Shown: in pieces, positions 11,141-47,180 of the stretch
Layout: each line of letters opens with the position of its first letter
Numbering within the stretch: the stretch's first letter is position 1
Position numbers and translations under genes: made by a program
Notes under the pieces: model-generated
Told to the model about the DNA's origin: nothing
Database searches by the model: none
What the model saw: only the letters and a program-made list of their open reading frames with translations
NCBI RefSeq assembly: GCF_016859285.1
Contig: NC_053402.1
Span: 9,531,324 to 9,595,323, forward strand
DNA: 64,000 nucleotides
Source: Xiphias gladius
Lineage: Eukaryota; Chordata; Actinopteri; Istiophoriformes; Xiphiidae
Direction of reading: 5' to 3'

Positions 11141-12720
11141 AAAATTTTACGAGTTTTGTTTTATTTGGTTGCTTTTAAAAATTGGATTTGCTTAACATTT
11201 TATCCATAAGGGTTCCTTTTTTTTAACCTGCCGTACAAGGGCATCTCATCTGTCAACTTGCACCACTTGAACTTTTGGAAATGAAAAAGGGCAAGTCCCA
11301 TTTTTCTAGAGTGGATCAGTTGAAGGTAATTGAACCAACGAAAATGTAAGAGAAACGTGGATTTTCTTTTTCACACCTCACTGTGTTTGCAGTTTTATTT
11401 TGTACATTCAACTCGCACCACAGGTTTCCCCCTACAGACTAGACCAATCTGGCTGGATTTGTGGATATTGGTGACATTCATAATTTGCAATTTTAGTGTA
11501 TTTTATTCAATTGTTTGTTCAAAGGAGGTCAAGACACTAAAAATGAACATATTTCACAAGAGAATGCAGAAGCAAGAAAAATCAAAGTGACTATTTAGTT
11601 TTTTTTTTTTGTTTTTTTTTTAAAAGAAGCTTTCGGTATTTAATAAACAGAAATATGCCAACCATCTCATTGGTTTTCCCTGCACAGACCATTGAGCTAA
11701 TTGATATTTAAGGTGAGTGAAATCAAATAAGAGTCATGCATTTGAAATACCGTGAAGCAGGTCTGTTATTGTTTCTGTCCTCCTATTGCCCTCAAGGCAC
11801 AGAGTCAGTTTGTGGTGACTCCGTTTCTGGACTGAGCTATTGAAGGTCAACAGAAATGACCTGAAAAGATTAGGGTCAACATTTCTCTAAGAAGCTCTGC
11901 TACAGGACACTAGATGGTGCCAGAGGACAGCATTAGAACGATTTTTTTCTCAATGTAAAGTGTCTGATGAAGAAATGTAGAAAGACAAGCCTACACAAGT
12001 TTGTTATCCTGTTCCCATACCGTAGTGTAACCTCAGTCCTGAGTCTGTCAAGTTCTTTCTGTCTCTGAGCCTTTCTACTGTCTTAAAGGTACCCAGGGAA
12101 GGTAGCAGTGGTATGGAGTCTTTTTATGAGCAGGTCCCCATTCTGTTTGTCTCGTGGGGGACACTCATGCACATGGGTAGCTCGATAAGGTTTCACACAA
12201 TTCAACTTGTAAACAAGGATGTAAATGAGGTCAGATTCAAACTTTTGAAAAATCACCTTTGCAGATGTTTCATGTGAAAGGAAATGCATTTAACACATTT
12301 GTTAGACCTCTAGGATAAACACAATGTGCTCTGGAGAGCAAGACTGAACATATACACAGCTTTTGTTTGTTTATGAGAAAACTCCACAGGGCACCTTTAA
12401 AAGTGCTAGCTACTAGCTTACAAGGGCTCTATGGAATCTTCTTGTACACAAACAAAATGTTTACATTCAGTCTTCTTACCACAACGCACTGTGTGTAACC
12501 TTGAAGGCTTCAGGAGTAGAATGTATTTCCTTCCTGGTAAAACATCCATAAATGCTGACTCAACTTTGTGTAAATACACATTTCAGAAAAAAAAACAAAA
12601 CAAAACATGGACCCCCTTAAACACTGCTCCAGAGCACTCCTAGTGGTCAATACTCCACAGGGTACCTTTTAGATTCCAAAGAGTCCAGCTCATACCACTC
12701 AGATTTTCAAGCATTTATAT
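11141..12720. other. Convergent hapstr1-dctn5 intergenic region
   Basis: Between the last plausible hapstr1 poly(A) signal and the dctn5 poly(A) signal. I see no gene. The right part (12086-12671) carries inverted and direct copies of a short repeat word, described separately. Confidence 0.5.
12086..12671. repeat. Short dispersed repeat with TAAAGGTRCCC ends
   Basis: The word CTTAAAGGTACCCAGGGA at about 12084-12101 is inverted relative to ACTCCACAGGGCACCTTTAAAA at about 12382-12403. A second direct copy, ACTCCACAGGGTACCTTTTA, lies at about 12652-12671. The arrangement suggests one or two nested non-autonomous elements with imperfect terminal inverted repeats. The family name is not known to me. 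Confidence 0.35.
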
Positions 12721-13758
12721 TTATTTATTTGCGTCACTATTTAGCATGTTGGCTCTGGCTATTGTAGGCTCACAGAAAATGACAGAGGTAAAGCAAAGAG
12801 GGCCATCCTGCAACCATAAAACATTCAAATCAATGCTGTAGTTGATTTGATTGTTTGAAACATACTGAAATAAAATTCCACACTACATTAAAGAAGTTTT
12901 ATGATAAATTACATAAGCCAGTAAAGGAGAGAGCAAACAAGCACATGGTCTTCAACATCAAAAATAAAATGAGAGACTAAAACAACTTCTTCACTGAGTG
13001 CACTGCTCTGTTGCCCAAATGAAGGGTGGATGTGATAAATGCACATGTACAGCCAACATCCTCAAACACAACTTTTGTTGCTACTGTTTTGGTCCATGGA
13101 TGATGTACAGTATCTCACAAGCTGTGTTCCCACGTTCTTCAAACACCTCCACCTTTCACCTTCTTTCCTTTCATAGCTCTTCCACCTCCTCATCTTCACC
13201 TACTGCTGCTGCCAAAGAGCAACAACGACCTACAAAGGGGCTTCATTCTTTCTCTAGGTCTCTGTGACTATCAGGAGCCATGTAGAGGACCTTGAGTTTT
13301 TCCACAGCACAGGAAAAAGTATCTAAGACCACGTAACCCTACTTCATTAGAAGATCAAAGCTTTCATAAGAAACAGAAATACATTAAGGAGATTTATCTC
13401 AGACTAGCTGGGGTGGTAAACGTGAGCACATGCTGTGGGCAGTTTGGTGACAACACCTTAGAGGATCTCCCGATTTAAAAGACTTTTCAAGACTCTCACT
13501 GCAGTCTGGAGCTGTAAACATATAAAAATGCCTTCCGCAGCTATATCAGATTCCACTAATAACTCAAAAACCAGGATCAAATAAGGACTCTAAATAGGAA
13601 TAATTGTTTTTTTTTTGTTGCAAGAGAAACTCAAGGCCTCTGGGAGAAAAAGGATAAAAGGTGAGCTCTCAGAGTCCACTTCAGTCTGACATTCAGGACC
13701 CTGACCTGAAACTGGCTGGAAAGGGTGTGGACCTTGCTGAAGTTTCTGAGGGTGGTTC
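12721..13758 (-). other. dctn5: Probable dctn5 3' UTR
   Basis: It lies directly downstream of the dctn5 stop on the minus strand. Overlapping minus-strand AATAAA signals (plus-strand TTTATT at 12720-12725 and 12724-12729) are the first strong candidates for the end of the transcript. No ORF of interest lies inside. Confidence 0.5.
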
Positions 13759-16214
<2,456 letters not shown>

Positions 16215-16851
16215 GGCTTGGAATTTGGTAAAAATATTTGAGCCAGTGATGATTATTCGATAAAAATATCTAACGCATCTATCTGTTTTTGCTCCTTTCT
16301 GTGCTGACAGCCGACAGTGATGGATGGAGTCTCAGACTATATGAGAAGAGTACAAAATCATTGATGTATTTCGTTGAACCTAACAAATTAAACTCCATAG
16401 ATATTTATTATATTGAAGTTGTATATTGTCAAGTGTTATATAAATATAACATTATAAAATACTGAATTATTTTGCTCTTTCAAGTCGTTTAGCCGAAGTC
16501 CTTATATATTATATCTTATTACGTCTCTGATTTAGCTGGGTAATTATTAAACGACTAATCCGTAAAATTATTCTGTGCTCGAATTGTTCTCCCTGAGGTG
16601 AATCCAAGCTCCTCAGCATATTTATATTTTACCTTTTATCAAGATTAAGATCAAGATTATCAAGATTTTCTGTTATATATTTTTTGATTGTATGTTTAGT
16701 AAGTTACACCGTGGAATCGACAAATAAAATAAAAATATCCAGAATAAAGACAGAGCTTGTGTTATGCGCATGCGCATGCGTACCGCGGAGCCCTTGACCC
16801 CGTTTCTTCTTCGCCTTGCACGCTGGGAGTAACCAGTCACTTTTCTCCGTC
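16215..16851. promoter_or_regulatory. Bidirectional dctn5 / ndufab1 promoter region
   Basis: 637 bp separate the dctn5 start codon (minus) from the ndufab1 start codon (plus). The ndufab1-proximal end is CG-rich and holds the NRF1 palindrome. The rest is AT-rich, with three tandem copies of ATCAAGATTA-like words at about 16637-16670. No TATA box is convincingly placed. Confidence 0.7.
16765..16780. promoter_or_regulatory. NRF1-type site, extended GCGCATGCGC palindrome
   Basis: TGCGCATGCGCATGCG at 16765-16780 contains a perfect match to the NRF1 consensus YGCGCAYGCGCR, 72 nt upstream of the ndufab1 ATG. NRF1 drives many nuclear genes for mitochondrial proteins, which fits ndufab1. Being a palindrome, it could serve dctn5 as well. 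Binding is inferred from sequence. Confidence 0.75.
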
Positions 16852-19641
<2,790 letters not shown>

Positions 19642-20080
19642 TCTGTTCAATAGCTCACTACAGAGGCAAGTCACTCTTTCAGCCCTGTTTATTTTTTTTT
19701 TCCGTCACATCACACGCATTCTCTCTGATGGTCTGTCATTTGTTCCTGCGCAATAATTTCTTAGTATACATTTTTCTCTCTTACAGAGAGGTTGACCTCA
19801 GCATAACTCTCACAGGAAGTACATGTGAAGCAGATGGGCGCCAGAACATTTTCCACTTCCTCCCCTGTCAGCTCTTCTGTCTATTACGGCATTGTTGGCT
19901 TCAGCTGCCGCGTCTTGTGTTAAACTGTATTTAAATGAAGATGTGCTTTGGGAGCTTGGAGATGAAATAAAATGTTAAACAAGGTTACATCAGTTTTATT
20001 TTATTTTTTTTTCACCACACTTCAGCTCCACCCTGTGGTTCCAGTGTATAATTTGTATGTAATGGATCAATAAAGACACA
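19642..20080 (+). other. ndufab1: ndufab1 3' UTR with probable GC-AG intron
   Basis: After the stop, AG|GCAAGT at 19664-19671 matches the strict consensus of GC-type donors. TTTTTCTCTCTTACAG ends at 19786, giving a 121-nt intron (19666-19786) and a last exon from 19787. The stop is 24 nt before the junction, too close to trigger decay. Poly(A) signals AATAAA lie at 19966-19971 and 20069-20074. Confidence 0.55.
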
Positions 20081-20277
20081 TGCTGTATAGCTTTGTGTGT
20101 CACAACTGTGATATTTGAAATTTAACACACTGTATTATTTAACTGTCAGGTGACAATCTAATGTCAAAAAGCCACATTCATAGAATTAAAAAACATCAGT
20201 TTGACTTTTTTTAACCATTTTGTTTGAATCTGTCTTGGTGAATTCTTGTAATCTGAACTAAACTGCACTGCTCAGAA

Positions 20278-21030
20278 ACATTAAAGGAACCAGAGTATTG
20301 CATCAAGTCGATTAAACTTCTGGGATATTGTTCTGCTCAGTTAAGTAGCAGAGGGGGTTGTTAATCAGTTTCAGCTGCTTTGGTGTTAATGACATTAACA
20401 ACAGGGGCACTAGAGGGGCAACAATGACACGACCCCCAAAACAGGAACGGTTTTCCAGGTGGAGAACTGTTCCTGTTTTTTTTTCCTGACTGTTTTTCAC
20501 TAGTTTTTCATTTGGCAAGGGGTCAGTGTCACTACTGGTAGAAGGAGGCGATACCTGGACCACACAGAGGTTGCACAGGCAGTCCAACTCCAGGATGGCA
20601 CATCAAGCCGTGCCATTGCCAGAAGGTTTGCTTTGTCTCCCAGCACAGTCTCAAGAGCATGGAGGAGAATCCAGGAGACAGGCGGTTACCCTAGGAGAGC
20701 TGGACAGGGCCGTTGAAGGTCCTTAACCCAGTATCATATTTGCTCCTTTGTGCAAGGAGGAACAGGATGAGCACTGCCAGAGCACTGCCAGAGCCCTACA
20801 AAATGACCTCCAGCAGGCCACTGGTGTGAATATCTCTGACCAAACAATCAGAAACAGACTTCATGAGGGTGGGCTGAGGGCCCGACGTCCTCTAGTGGGC
20901 CCTGTGCTCACTGCCCGGCTGGATTGGCATTTGCTATAGAACACCAGAATTGGCAGGTCCGCCACTGGCGCCCTGTGCTTTTCACAGATGAGAGCAGGTT
21001 CACCCTGAGCACATGTGACAGACGGCAGAG
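20278..21030 (+). mobile_element. Truncated Tc1-like (Tc1/mariner) DNA transposon
   Basis: The left end and the N-terminal and middle parts of a fish Tc1-like transposase gene are recognisable on the plus strand. They include the sequence before the ORF (TTAAGTAGCAGAGGGGGTTG at 20340), the helix-turn-helix region (CCATTGCCAGAAGGTTTGCT near 20611), the block encoding SDQTIRNRLHEGGLRARRPL at about 20840, and the start of the catalytic domain encoding TDESRFTLS at about 20986. The frame is broken by several indels: a duplicated CACTGCCAGAG near 20773 and a lost stretch near 20918. The sequence leaves the family at about 21030, before the rest of the DDE domain and the right end. It is therefore a dead copy, lying between the convergent 3' ends of ndufab1 and tnrc6a. 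Confidence 0.75.
20520..21030 (+). pseudogene. Tc1-like transposase remnant
   Basis: Degraded coding part of the transposon above. The frame shifts at least between the helix-turn-helix region (20540-20720) and the linker (20760-20915), and again before the TDESRF motif (20986). Only the first catalytic aspartate region remains; the second Asp and third acidic residue are absent, so no active enzyme can be made. Confidence 0.7.
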
Positions 21031-21689
21031 GAGAAAATGAGGAAACATTACGTTGCCTTTATTCTAGTGAACAAATGATTTAAATGGTTCAAAACTTTTA
21101 CAGATTTGACTCCCTCTTAAAGAGTTACCAACAACCAGATGAGGAGAAATAGACTCCAGGACGTGACCACTGAGTCATTGTTAGTCTTTTATTGAGGGTT
21201 GTACCCAAGTTATACAGCTTTGTATGCTGGCTGCAGGAGCCAGAGGGTTACAAACAGTAATCAGTATACGAGTACAGCCAACAGAAGACCTACTACCTAC
21301 TACTCTACACCTTAGCACAGATTCTCTTAAGAGCACTAAAATCCAGAAAAATAGGGAGAAAAAAAATACAGAACAAACCAAGCAACAAAGGAAGGAGAAT
21401 AAAGATTAAATGAAACCAAACAGACAGACAGCATCAGAGGAGACATTCATTATTAGAGCACACTGGAGTTGGTTTTCTATACCTTGTTATATCAGGCGAC
21501 TTCGTTTTTGTCAATTTTTATACCCATACAAATAAAGATTGTCCTTCAAAAAGTGCAGTTTCCCCCGAAGTTTAAGATAAAATCCTTTGATGACCCAAGG
21601 AAGACTTTTGAAAATAAAAAGGTACTTCCTTTTTTGTTTGTAAGAGAGGAAGACTTCCTCTCGTTGATTATAGACACTACGTTAATATT

Positions 21690-21760
21690 CTATATTCTAT
21701 ATATATTATATATATATATATATATATTATATATATTATATATATATATATATATAAATA
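21690..21760. repeat. (TA)n microsatellite
   Basis: Alternating TA with a few interruptions, inside the tnrc6a 3' UTR near its distal end. Confidence 0.9.
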
Positions 21761-22113
21761 ATAGTTTCAACAGTCTCCCAAAGCAATGTGCATAATAGGT
21801 TTACAGGTGATCCAACTACACACTGTGGATTGATAGAATCTCTATAAAAAACATTGTAGTTGTGTAAAATTTGCAATTTCACTGGCCTCACTCCCCTCGG
21901 CTTTTCGAGGAGACAATGAGCTGTGAAAATAAAGAAATGGACTTTGCAAATCTTAACCTGTCCTCCTCTCCTGCTACAACTGGCCCGACGGTTGCTAGGT
22001 AATAAAGGTTTTTTCAGTTCGTATTATTATTAGTAGTAGTACTAGTAGTACGATTCAACGATGGCACAACATGTTTGAGGAATATTATTGGGAATCCCAT
22101 CTCAGCTGTGTTT

Positions 22114-22144
<31 letters not shown>

Positions 22145-22956
22145 AGTTTTTTGGGATTTTCTTGTTTTTATTTAAAGAAAGCAAAAAACCCAAGGTGGAC
22201 ATGGAAGCCTGGGTTCTACACTCCACTGCATAGTCTCTGAGCGACACCCACTCCCTCCCCTCTGAACTGTACCCACCCCCCACCCAGATATCCCACCCGC
22301 CCACCCACATCTTTGTGCTGGTTAGACTAAAGCTTTTCAGGGTTTGTTTGTGTGTATTCATACTAAATGTAAAATGACAAAAAAAAAAAGACAGCAGATT
22401 CTCACAGTTTTTGTGTTTTTCTTTTTTTTTGTGTCAAAAAAATAGCCTTATAGCGCTTTTGATCGACAGTAGGAGCCATTGGGTGTGTGTTATGATTTAA
22501 TATAGCATTTGCTCACAGGATAGTTAAGTCAAGAGAAAAACAAAGTCACATTATTTTTCTTAAATATTAAAAAGTAGTAGAGTATCACCAGCCAGCTTCC
22601 CTCCTCTTTCCTTCCTTCCTTCTTTCTTTCTTTCCTCCCCTCATCTGGCCCTGTTGGGAAGCTGCTTGGCAGCCCTGGGGATTGTACATTGCTCATGGTG
22701 GTTTTCACTTACTGAAAAGGTTTTCCTCACATCATCCTTTTGCAAATGACATTTTTTCTTCAAGCATTTAACATTGTCCAGCTTTTTTTTAAATACACAT
22801 ACACACAGATACACAACAACCGGAAAAAAAAAAAAAAAAAAAAAAAAAATTATCAATCCCTTTCCTTCCCTCTCACCCTCCCTCCTCAATTTGGCATGAT
22901 ACTGTATTCGAACATACTCACACATGGTTTCTGTATGAGACTGGGTTTTTACTCTT

Positions 22957-22958
<2 letters not shown>

Positions 22959-23020
<62 letters not shown>
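22959..23020. repeat. (CA)31 microsatellite
   Basis: 62 nt of uninterrupted CA. It reads GU in the tnrc6a transcript. Confidence 0.97.
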
Positions 23021-23023
<3 letters not shown>

Positions 23024-24476
23024 AGTCTAACAGTAAATTGGACGAGACAGAAACAGCAAGATTAAGCTGGAAATCAAAACAGTAACATCAACATCAATGA
23101 GAGGCGTTTTACAGACACTGCTTGTCCCTTCTCTAACAGCAGAGCAACGCTGCCTCCTGAGCTGCTGATCAGGGGTCAGTTTTTGTCCCACTAATGGTTA
23201 AGGTAAGGATACTGAGGAGGGACAAAACTTCTCCCAGATCAGCGCTAGGAGAGAAGCACTACCAAAATCAGAATGAACGAAGTGTAAAATAATTTCAACA
23301 AGAGTGGAAAGGGAATATAGACTATTTAGAGTTCACTTGCCCCAGGCCTCCTGTCAGTTTTGCGTTTCCTCTCCTGTAGTTAAGCTTAGGAGTTGGAGAG
23401 GGAGACCTGATCCTGGATAAGCCAGCAAAGAGGCCATTGCAACCCTATGTCCCTGAAAAGCCAGGAAGAACCAGCCAATCACAAGTCACATCCCCTTGCC
23501 TGAGTCACTACGGGCCAACAAGATAACTCGCCCCGTTTCACTCAGCCTCAAGATGCAAGCATCTCCACAGCAACAGCCACCGTCGATCACCATGACAACC
23601 ACGCATGGTCCGAACAGTAGCTGAATACTTATTCAAACCCAATGAGGAGTGGTTGCTTTTTTCATTTTTCTGCATCGTGGTTCCATGTTTGAGGCTGATC
23701 CAGTGCCAAAGAAGGCAGATCGAGGCTCAGGCTGTTTAGACTTTTTAAACCGTTTTCAGCTACATTCTGGCTCAGTTCAGGCGGCGTGGCGAAGTCACCG
23801 CTCTGACCGGCCGGCCCAGTGAACAGGGAGAGGTAAACCTGGAGAGGGGGACAACACCCCACTCCCTCGTCTCTTGCTCCCTCACTGGGACAAACAAAGC
23901 ACCATCTTCTATAATCACAGCGCACAGACACACACAGGCAAACACACAAACTTCCACTTCAGTTTGAGAACATTTAGACACACGCACACACACTCCCTAC
24001 CCTGTCACAATACTTTCACAGATGCACCTTCTCCCTCAGACAGACCTGAAAATCCAAACTACACCGCCATTGTCTGTCTAACCGGCCTTTCCTCCAGTCC
24101 ACCCAAGTGCAAAATCCAAGTCTCCTCAGTTCAAATTTGTCAAATTAAGTTACCTCAAAAACACATGACAAACATGTTCAGATGTTCCACTTGATAACGT
24201 TTTTTAAACAAGACAAAAACATATACAAATAAGAGATACATAGTTTAAGCAAAAAGATCTGGAATTAAGTAAACTAATCTTCTGTATGATTGAATTATTT
24301 GGTAGAGAGCAGTTCAATACTGGCACACACCACTGTCAAGTCTGGCTAATACTCAAGGTTCTGTGTCACTACATATGCTTTGAAGTTGTTAAATATTCAC
24401 AGCTAAACTTAAAAACACAACTAAAGCCAACATTTCTAGTACTTCTGAAATAAAAAGCAATTTTGGAGGGGGAAAA

Positions 24477-24480
<4 letters not shown>

Positions 24481-24526
<46 letters not shown>
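24481..24526. repeat. (CA)23 microsatellite
   Basis: 46 nt of uninterrupted CA in the tnrc6a 3' UTR. Confidence 0.97.
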
Positions 24527-24530
<4 letters not shown>

Positions 24531-24837
24531 TAACAGGCTTGACACAGAATAATTATACAATGAAGAAAAGAAATTAAGGTCCATGGCTTCGCTAATGCTG
24601 ACTTCTCGTTCACGCACTCTCTGAAGCTTTTGTTTTTCCCCGAAAAATTGTGCATCCTAGTAACTCAACAATCACTGGTAGATAGGTAATTCTATTATTC
24701 TCACGTGTATTTTTGTTGACAAACACCACTGGTGGATTTACATTCACGCTGTTCGCACACACAACCACGACTCCCTCCCTCAACCCAACCCCTTTCCCTC
24801 CAGCGGTAGAACTCACATCTGCCAATACAGAGCATCC

Positions 24838-24840
<3 letters not shown>

Positions 24841-24875
<35 letters not shown>

Positions 24876-24887
24876 ACACACACACAC
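24841..24887. repeat. (CA)n microsatellite with one GA interruption
   Basis: CA tract broken once, at about 24871. Confidence 0.95.
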
Positions 24888-25273
24888 TCACACGATTCAT
24901 CAGGTCAGGAACTTCAGATGCGTACCCCCCCATCCCCCCAGGAAACAAACAAACAAAAAACAAAAACAAAACAAAAAAACAAAAACTGAACAACAATACA
25001 ATCATATTCTATTTGTAAACAGGTAGAAGCCACTTGACTTGCTGTTGCATCTTCGGACACAATTAGGATCAAGGCAATGAAATGTGGACGACTTTTGCAC
25101 TGTTAAAATATTATCTTCAACCAAAACAAGATTTTTAAAGTTTTTCTTCTTTCCTTTTTTCAAAACACCATTTGTGGCAATGAGAGCAATTAAAAAAAAA
25201 AAAATAATAAAGCAAGTAATATTTCGCATTTTGTTGTACTTAATGAAACATTTAAAACATTTTTGAGACACGG

Positions 25274-25310
<37 letters not shown>

Positions 25311-26582
25311 GCCTCTCAGTAGGCCATGTGAGAGGCTACAGTATGCATAGATACAGATTCGCCTTTCTCTTGGTTTTTAAGTCCGACAAGACAACATTTT
25401 CCACTGACAGTCACACACTCGCACAATAAACACTCCCCACTTTTGATTTTTTACATCAGTGAAGTGGAGGAGTGGAGGAAGAGGAGGAGAGAGGGAGCGT
25501 TGGGTTTTCTACAGCCCGTCCTCCACCCCCCCCCCACCCATTAGCCCCCCCCCCCAAAGACAGCATATCGAAAGCAGTGTGTTGAGCTTCTCCAGCTTAA
25601 AGCAGTTATTTGGCAGAGAAAAAAAAAATTACAGACCTATACATTGTTTTCAGTGCTAGAAGTTGGATTTTCCTTTCCTACAAGGAGTAGTAGTTTTTTT
25701 TTTAATTCAACTACAAGGGGGGGAAAACTGGCTTGATTTCCTGAGAACCATTGCTGGTTATTTAGCAGACAAAGAGGAATAGTTCAAATAACCAACGCCA
25801 TGGCCAAAAACACTGATCCGAATTCCCAGAGTTACAAAGCATCATCTTCATCCTCAGTAAGAGTTTAAATTTTTTGTTGTTTTTCTCTTTGTTTTATAAA
25901 TTTTTTAAAGTTTTTTTTTTTAAATAATTTTGAATTTTTTTTGTGTATTTTATTATTTTATTCCATCTTCTCTTTAAAATGAAGAATGAACACACGTTCC
26001 GCCTCCGAAGTCTTGTAAACAAGAGGTTGCAGTGTGGCACCTCCAAAACATTGAAAGCCTATTCTGAAAGTGCTGTTCCCCCCCTGCCCATTAGGGGGCT
26101 AGTGGGAGGGCTTGCTAGATAGCCCCCGCCCCTATATTAGGGTGGGCGGGGCTTGCTAGTCCCAGCTGCGGCTACAGTCCTTTGCACTGCAGAGCTCAAC
26201 GTTCTTTAGTTTTAAAACAAAATTGGTGCAATACTTTTTAATGTCACTTTAACTATCACCAGATAATCCTCCTAAGTCAGCTTTTATTCTTCTTTAACTA
26301 TCTGTTGATCTTGAACTCCACGACAACGCAGTAAGGTAGGCGTGCCAAGGCAGAGAGGAGCGCACACATACTCATTCACACACGCAATCATACACACAAA
26401 GTACTTCCACACACGTGCGCGTGCACACGCATACACACATACGGTAAGGACCTCAATGAGTAAACAGCTACACTGGAAAAACTGGCTGCTCCCTCTATAT
26501 TGCAGATTATATATACTGAGAAAAAACCACATTCAGTGCAAAGTTAAAAAAGCTCATACTCCAACATTGTCAGCAAACAAAT

Positions 26583-26616
<34 letters not shown>

Positions 26617-27017
26617 AAAAACAAAATGTTAAAAATAAAAGGAATTGGAATTCAAAACAAACATGATGAATGAAACAAAAAATATATATATAATAATGAG
26701 CTCGATTGAAGCTTTTTTCGGTCTGAAAGAGCACTACCTGGAAGCAAATATTCATCCGTTCACATTATAGAATTGGCCTGCATGATTCAAGTATTCCGAC
26801 TGATATGTTTTTGGGCTAAAACAAAGTGGACATATGTGCAGAGAGAAACGTAACTTGTTATCCACAGGGGAGACCCCGTTTTGTTGAATATCTTGTAAGT
26901 GAGAAAGTCCAACTAGTGCCGTTGCATTTATAACTACATTTTTTTTTCATTTTCTTCTGCTGATTATTGATAATTCTCTACTGAACCTTCCCCCAGCCTG
27001 TTTGATTGGCAGGTGGT

Positions 27018-45540
<18,523 letters not shown>

Positions 45541-46879
45541 CTGTGGTTCCCAGGTCGACAAAGGGGAGGTCAAAGGTCAAAGCTCAGAGGACACGGCCTC
45601 AAGGGCCTGAGGTGAAGAGGCGGGGCTTGTCAGAGCAGACAGCAGGCTGATCAGGCCCCCTTGGCATCGCTGAGGACTGTATGTGTGTGTGTTTGTGTGT
45701 GTACGTGTGACTATGCGGGTGTGTAGGTGTATGTGTGGGGAGGGGGAGAGGGGATGTGGTTTAGATTTAGCACTCCGCCTTGACTTGGTATACTCTGGCA
45801 CTGCAGAGAACGACAGAAAGGGACAAAAGAGGAGAACAAGAAAGTTAGTTAAACAAATTGCATGCCTATTAACAATGTTACAAACAATCATCAGTTTGTG
45901 AACCACTGATTCACATCAATCAACAGTCCACACCACCAGCAGTTTTTGAAGTGTTTCTAGAGGGTTTTAGACGACCGTCACTCACCCTTATTTCTCATAT
46001 GTATGCCTTTGTATCAGTCCACAGGAACTCAGATGAATAGATGAAACGCACAGAAATGAATCAGTAATAAGTCTCTTGTGTACTTCTCATGAAATCTATT
46101 TTATGATTTGTAGCACTATAACACTACATGAGTATTTTGTACGTGATCACACCCTATCATGCAGTCATTATATACAGGAAGTACTGATGTTTACTTTCTT
46201 TTATTCATTGTGATAAAGTGACAGTGGGAGGGTTGGCCTTGTCTAGTCACTAAAAACTTAGGCAAAAGTAGCCAAAGCTAAAGTAATCATGGTTACATTT
46301 TTTCAGTCCCTGCGATAAAGCAATGATGGCCACAACTTGGTTTACAAATGGTTTTGCTAAAGAACATAATGTTTCTTGCACTAGTGAAAATGAAAAAATT
46401 ATTGTGCTTTGCTTTTGTTTGATATTGTTTCCACTGTCAACGATCCCTACCAGCATCACACTACATAAGCAGGTTACTATTTTTATGGTCTCAATGTGGC
46501 AACTCCTTAGCTGTCATAGCCTTGGTGCATAGCTGAACATAGTTAAATTTAAGAGAAGGTGCTGGTCAGTTCTGGCAGAACCGACAGCATATCTATGGAG
46601 GCCACATGTGCTTGCTCTGTCAAATCTACTCTTTTTTTTTTTTTTTGCCAGAGTTGCCAGTGGTGGCAGCTCCACTGTACCCTCGCAATTGTAAATGTAT
46701 GGAAATGAATGAGGGGTCTGTGTTTTTGGGTGTACTGCAGTAACGGGACCAGCCCAGTAAAAGTGAATTTTGCTGACTGACTGATAAAGTTACACCACTG
46801 GTCGGCTGGCCGCTGGAGTTTCCCCATTGGCTGCTGCTCTTTCAAAATGCCCTGGCGCTAACAGTCATCTGGGGGGGGC

Positions 46880-47180
46880 GTTTACAGGCAGTGTTGCCAA
46901 TTTAGCAACTTTGTCACTTGATTTACCAACTTATCACATCCTTTTAGCAACTTTTTTTATTCAAAAAACAAAAAAACAAAAAAAACTTGGCAACAAATCT
47001 AGCAACTCCTGAACAAACCTTAGCTACTTTCCATAAAAGAGTCGCCAGTATTGCCCTGCAAGTGCGAGGTTGGGCTTTCCCTCAGCAGGCACACCTCTCT
47101 GTCTCATTCAATTGACTGCATGGTAGCTGCATAGATGTGAATGAGCTTCTAACTCTCTCTCTGAGTGATCATTTTATAAG
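46880..47180 (+). repeat. Teleost interspersed repeat (TAGCAACTTT-type)
   Basis: CAGTGTTGCCAATTTAGCAA at about 46890, repeated TAGCAACTTT words, and the later GGTTGGGCTTTCCCTCAGCA (about 47070) with GAATGAGCTTCTAACTCTCT form a block I recognise as dispersed in fish genomes. The boundaries are approximate and the class is not known to me. Confidence 0.4.

Larger units (their letters stand above)
21181..27017 (-). other. tnrc6a: tnrc6a 3' UTR (about 5.8 kb)
   Basis: It lies downstream of the tnrc6a stop at 27018. A strong minus-strand poly(A) signal, AATAAA (plus-strand TTTATT 21188-21193), sits at its end, and no other gene is seen on either strand. It is rich in low-complexity tracts: (TA)n at 21690-21760, homopolymers at 22107-22143, 22824-22849, 25276-25309 and 26585-26614, and (AC)n at 22959-23020, 24481-24526 and 24841-24887. 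On the transcript the AC tracts read (GU)n. A shorter UTR using an earlier signal is possible. Confidence 0.55.

Noticed and set aside
45577..45906. 109-codon minus-strand frame next to exon 45466-45540, with an acceptor-like CTGCAG
   Set aside because: It ends in a stop before the exon and is out of frame with it. It contains a His-Thr repeat and has no homology to TNRC6 proteins.
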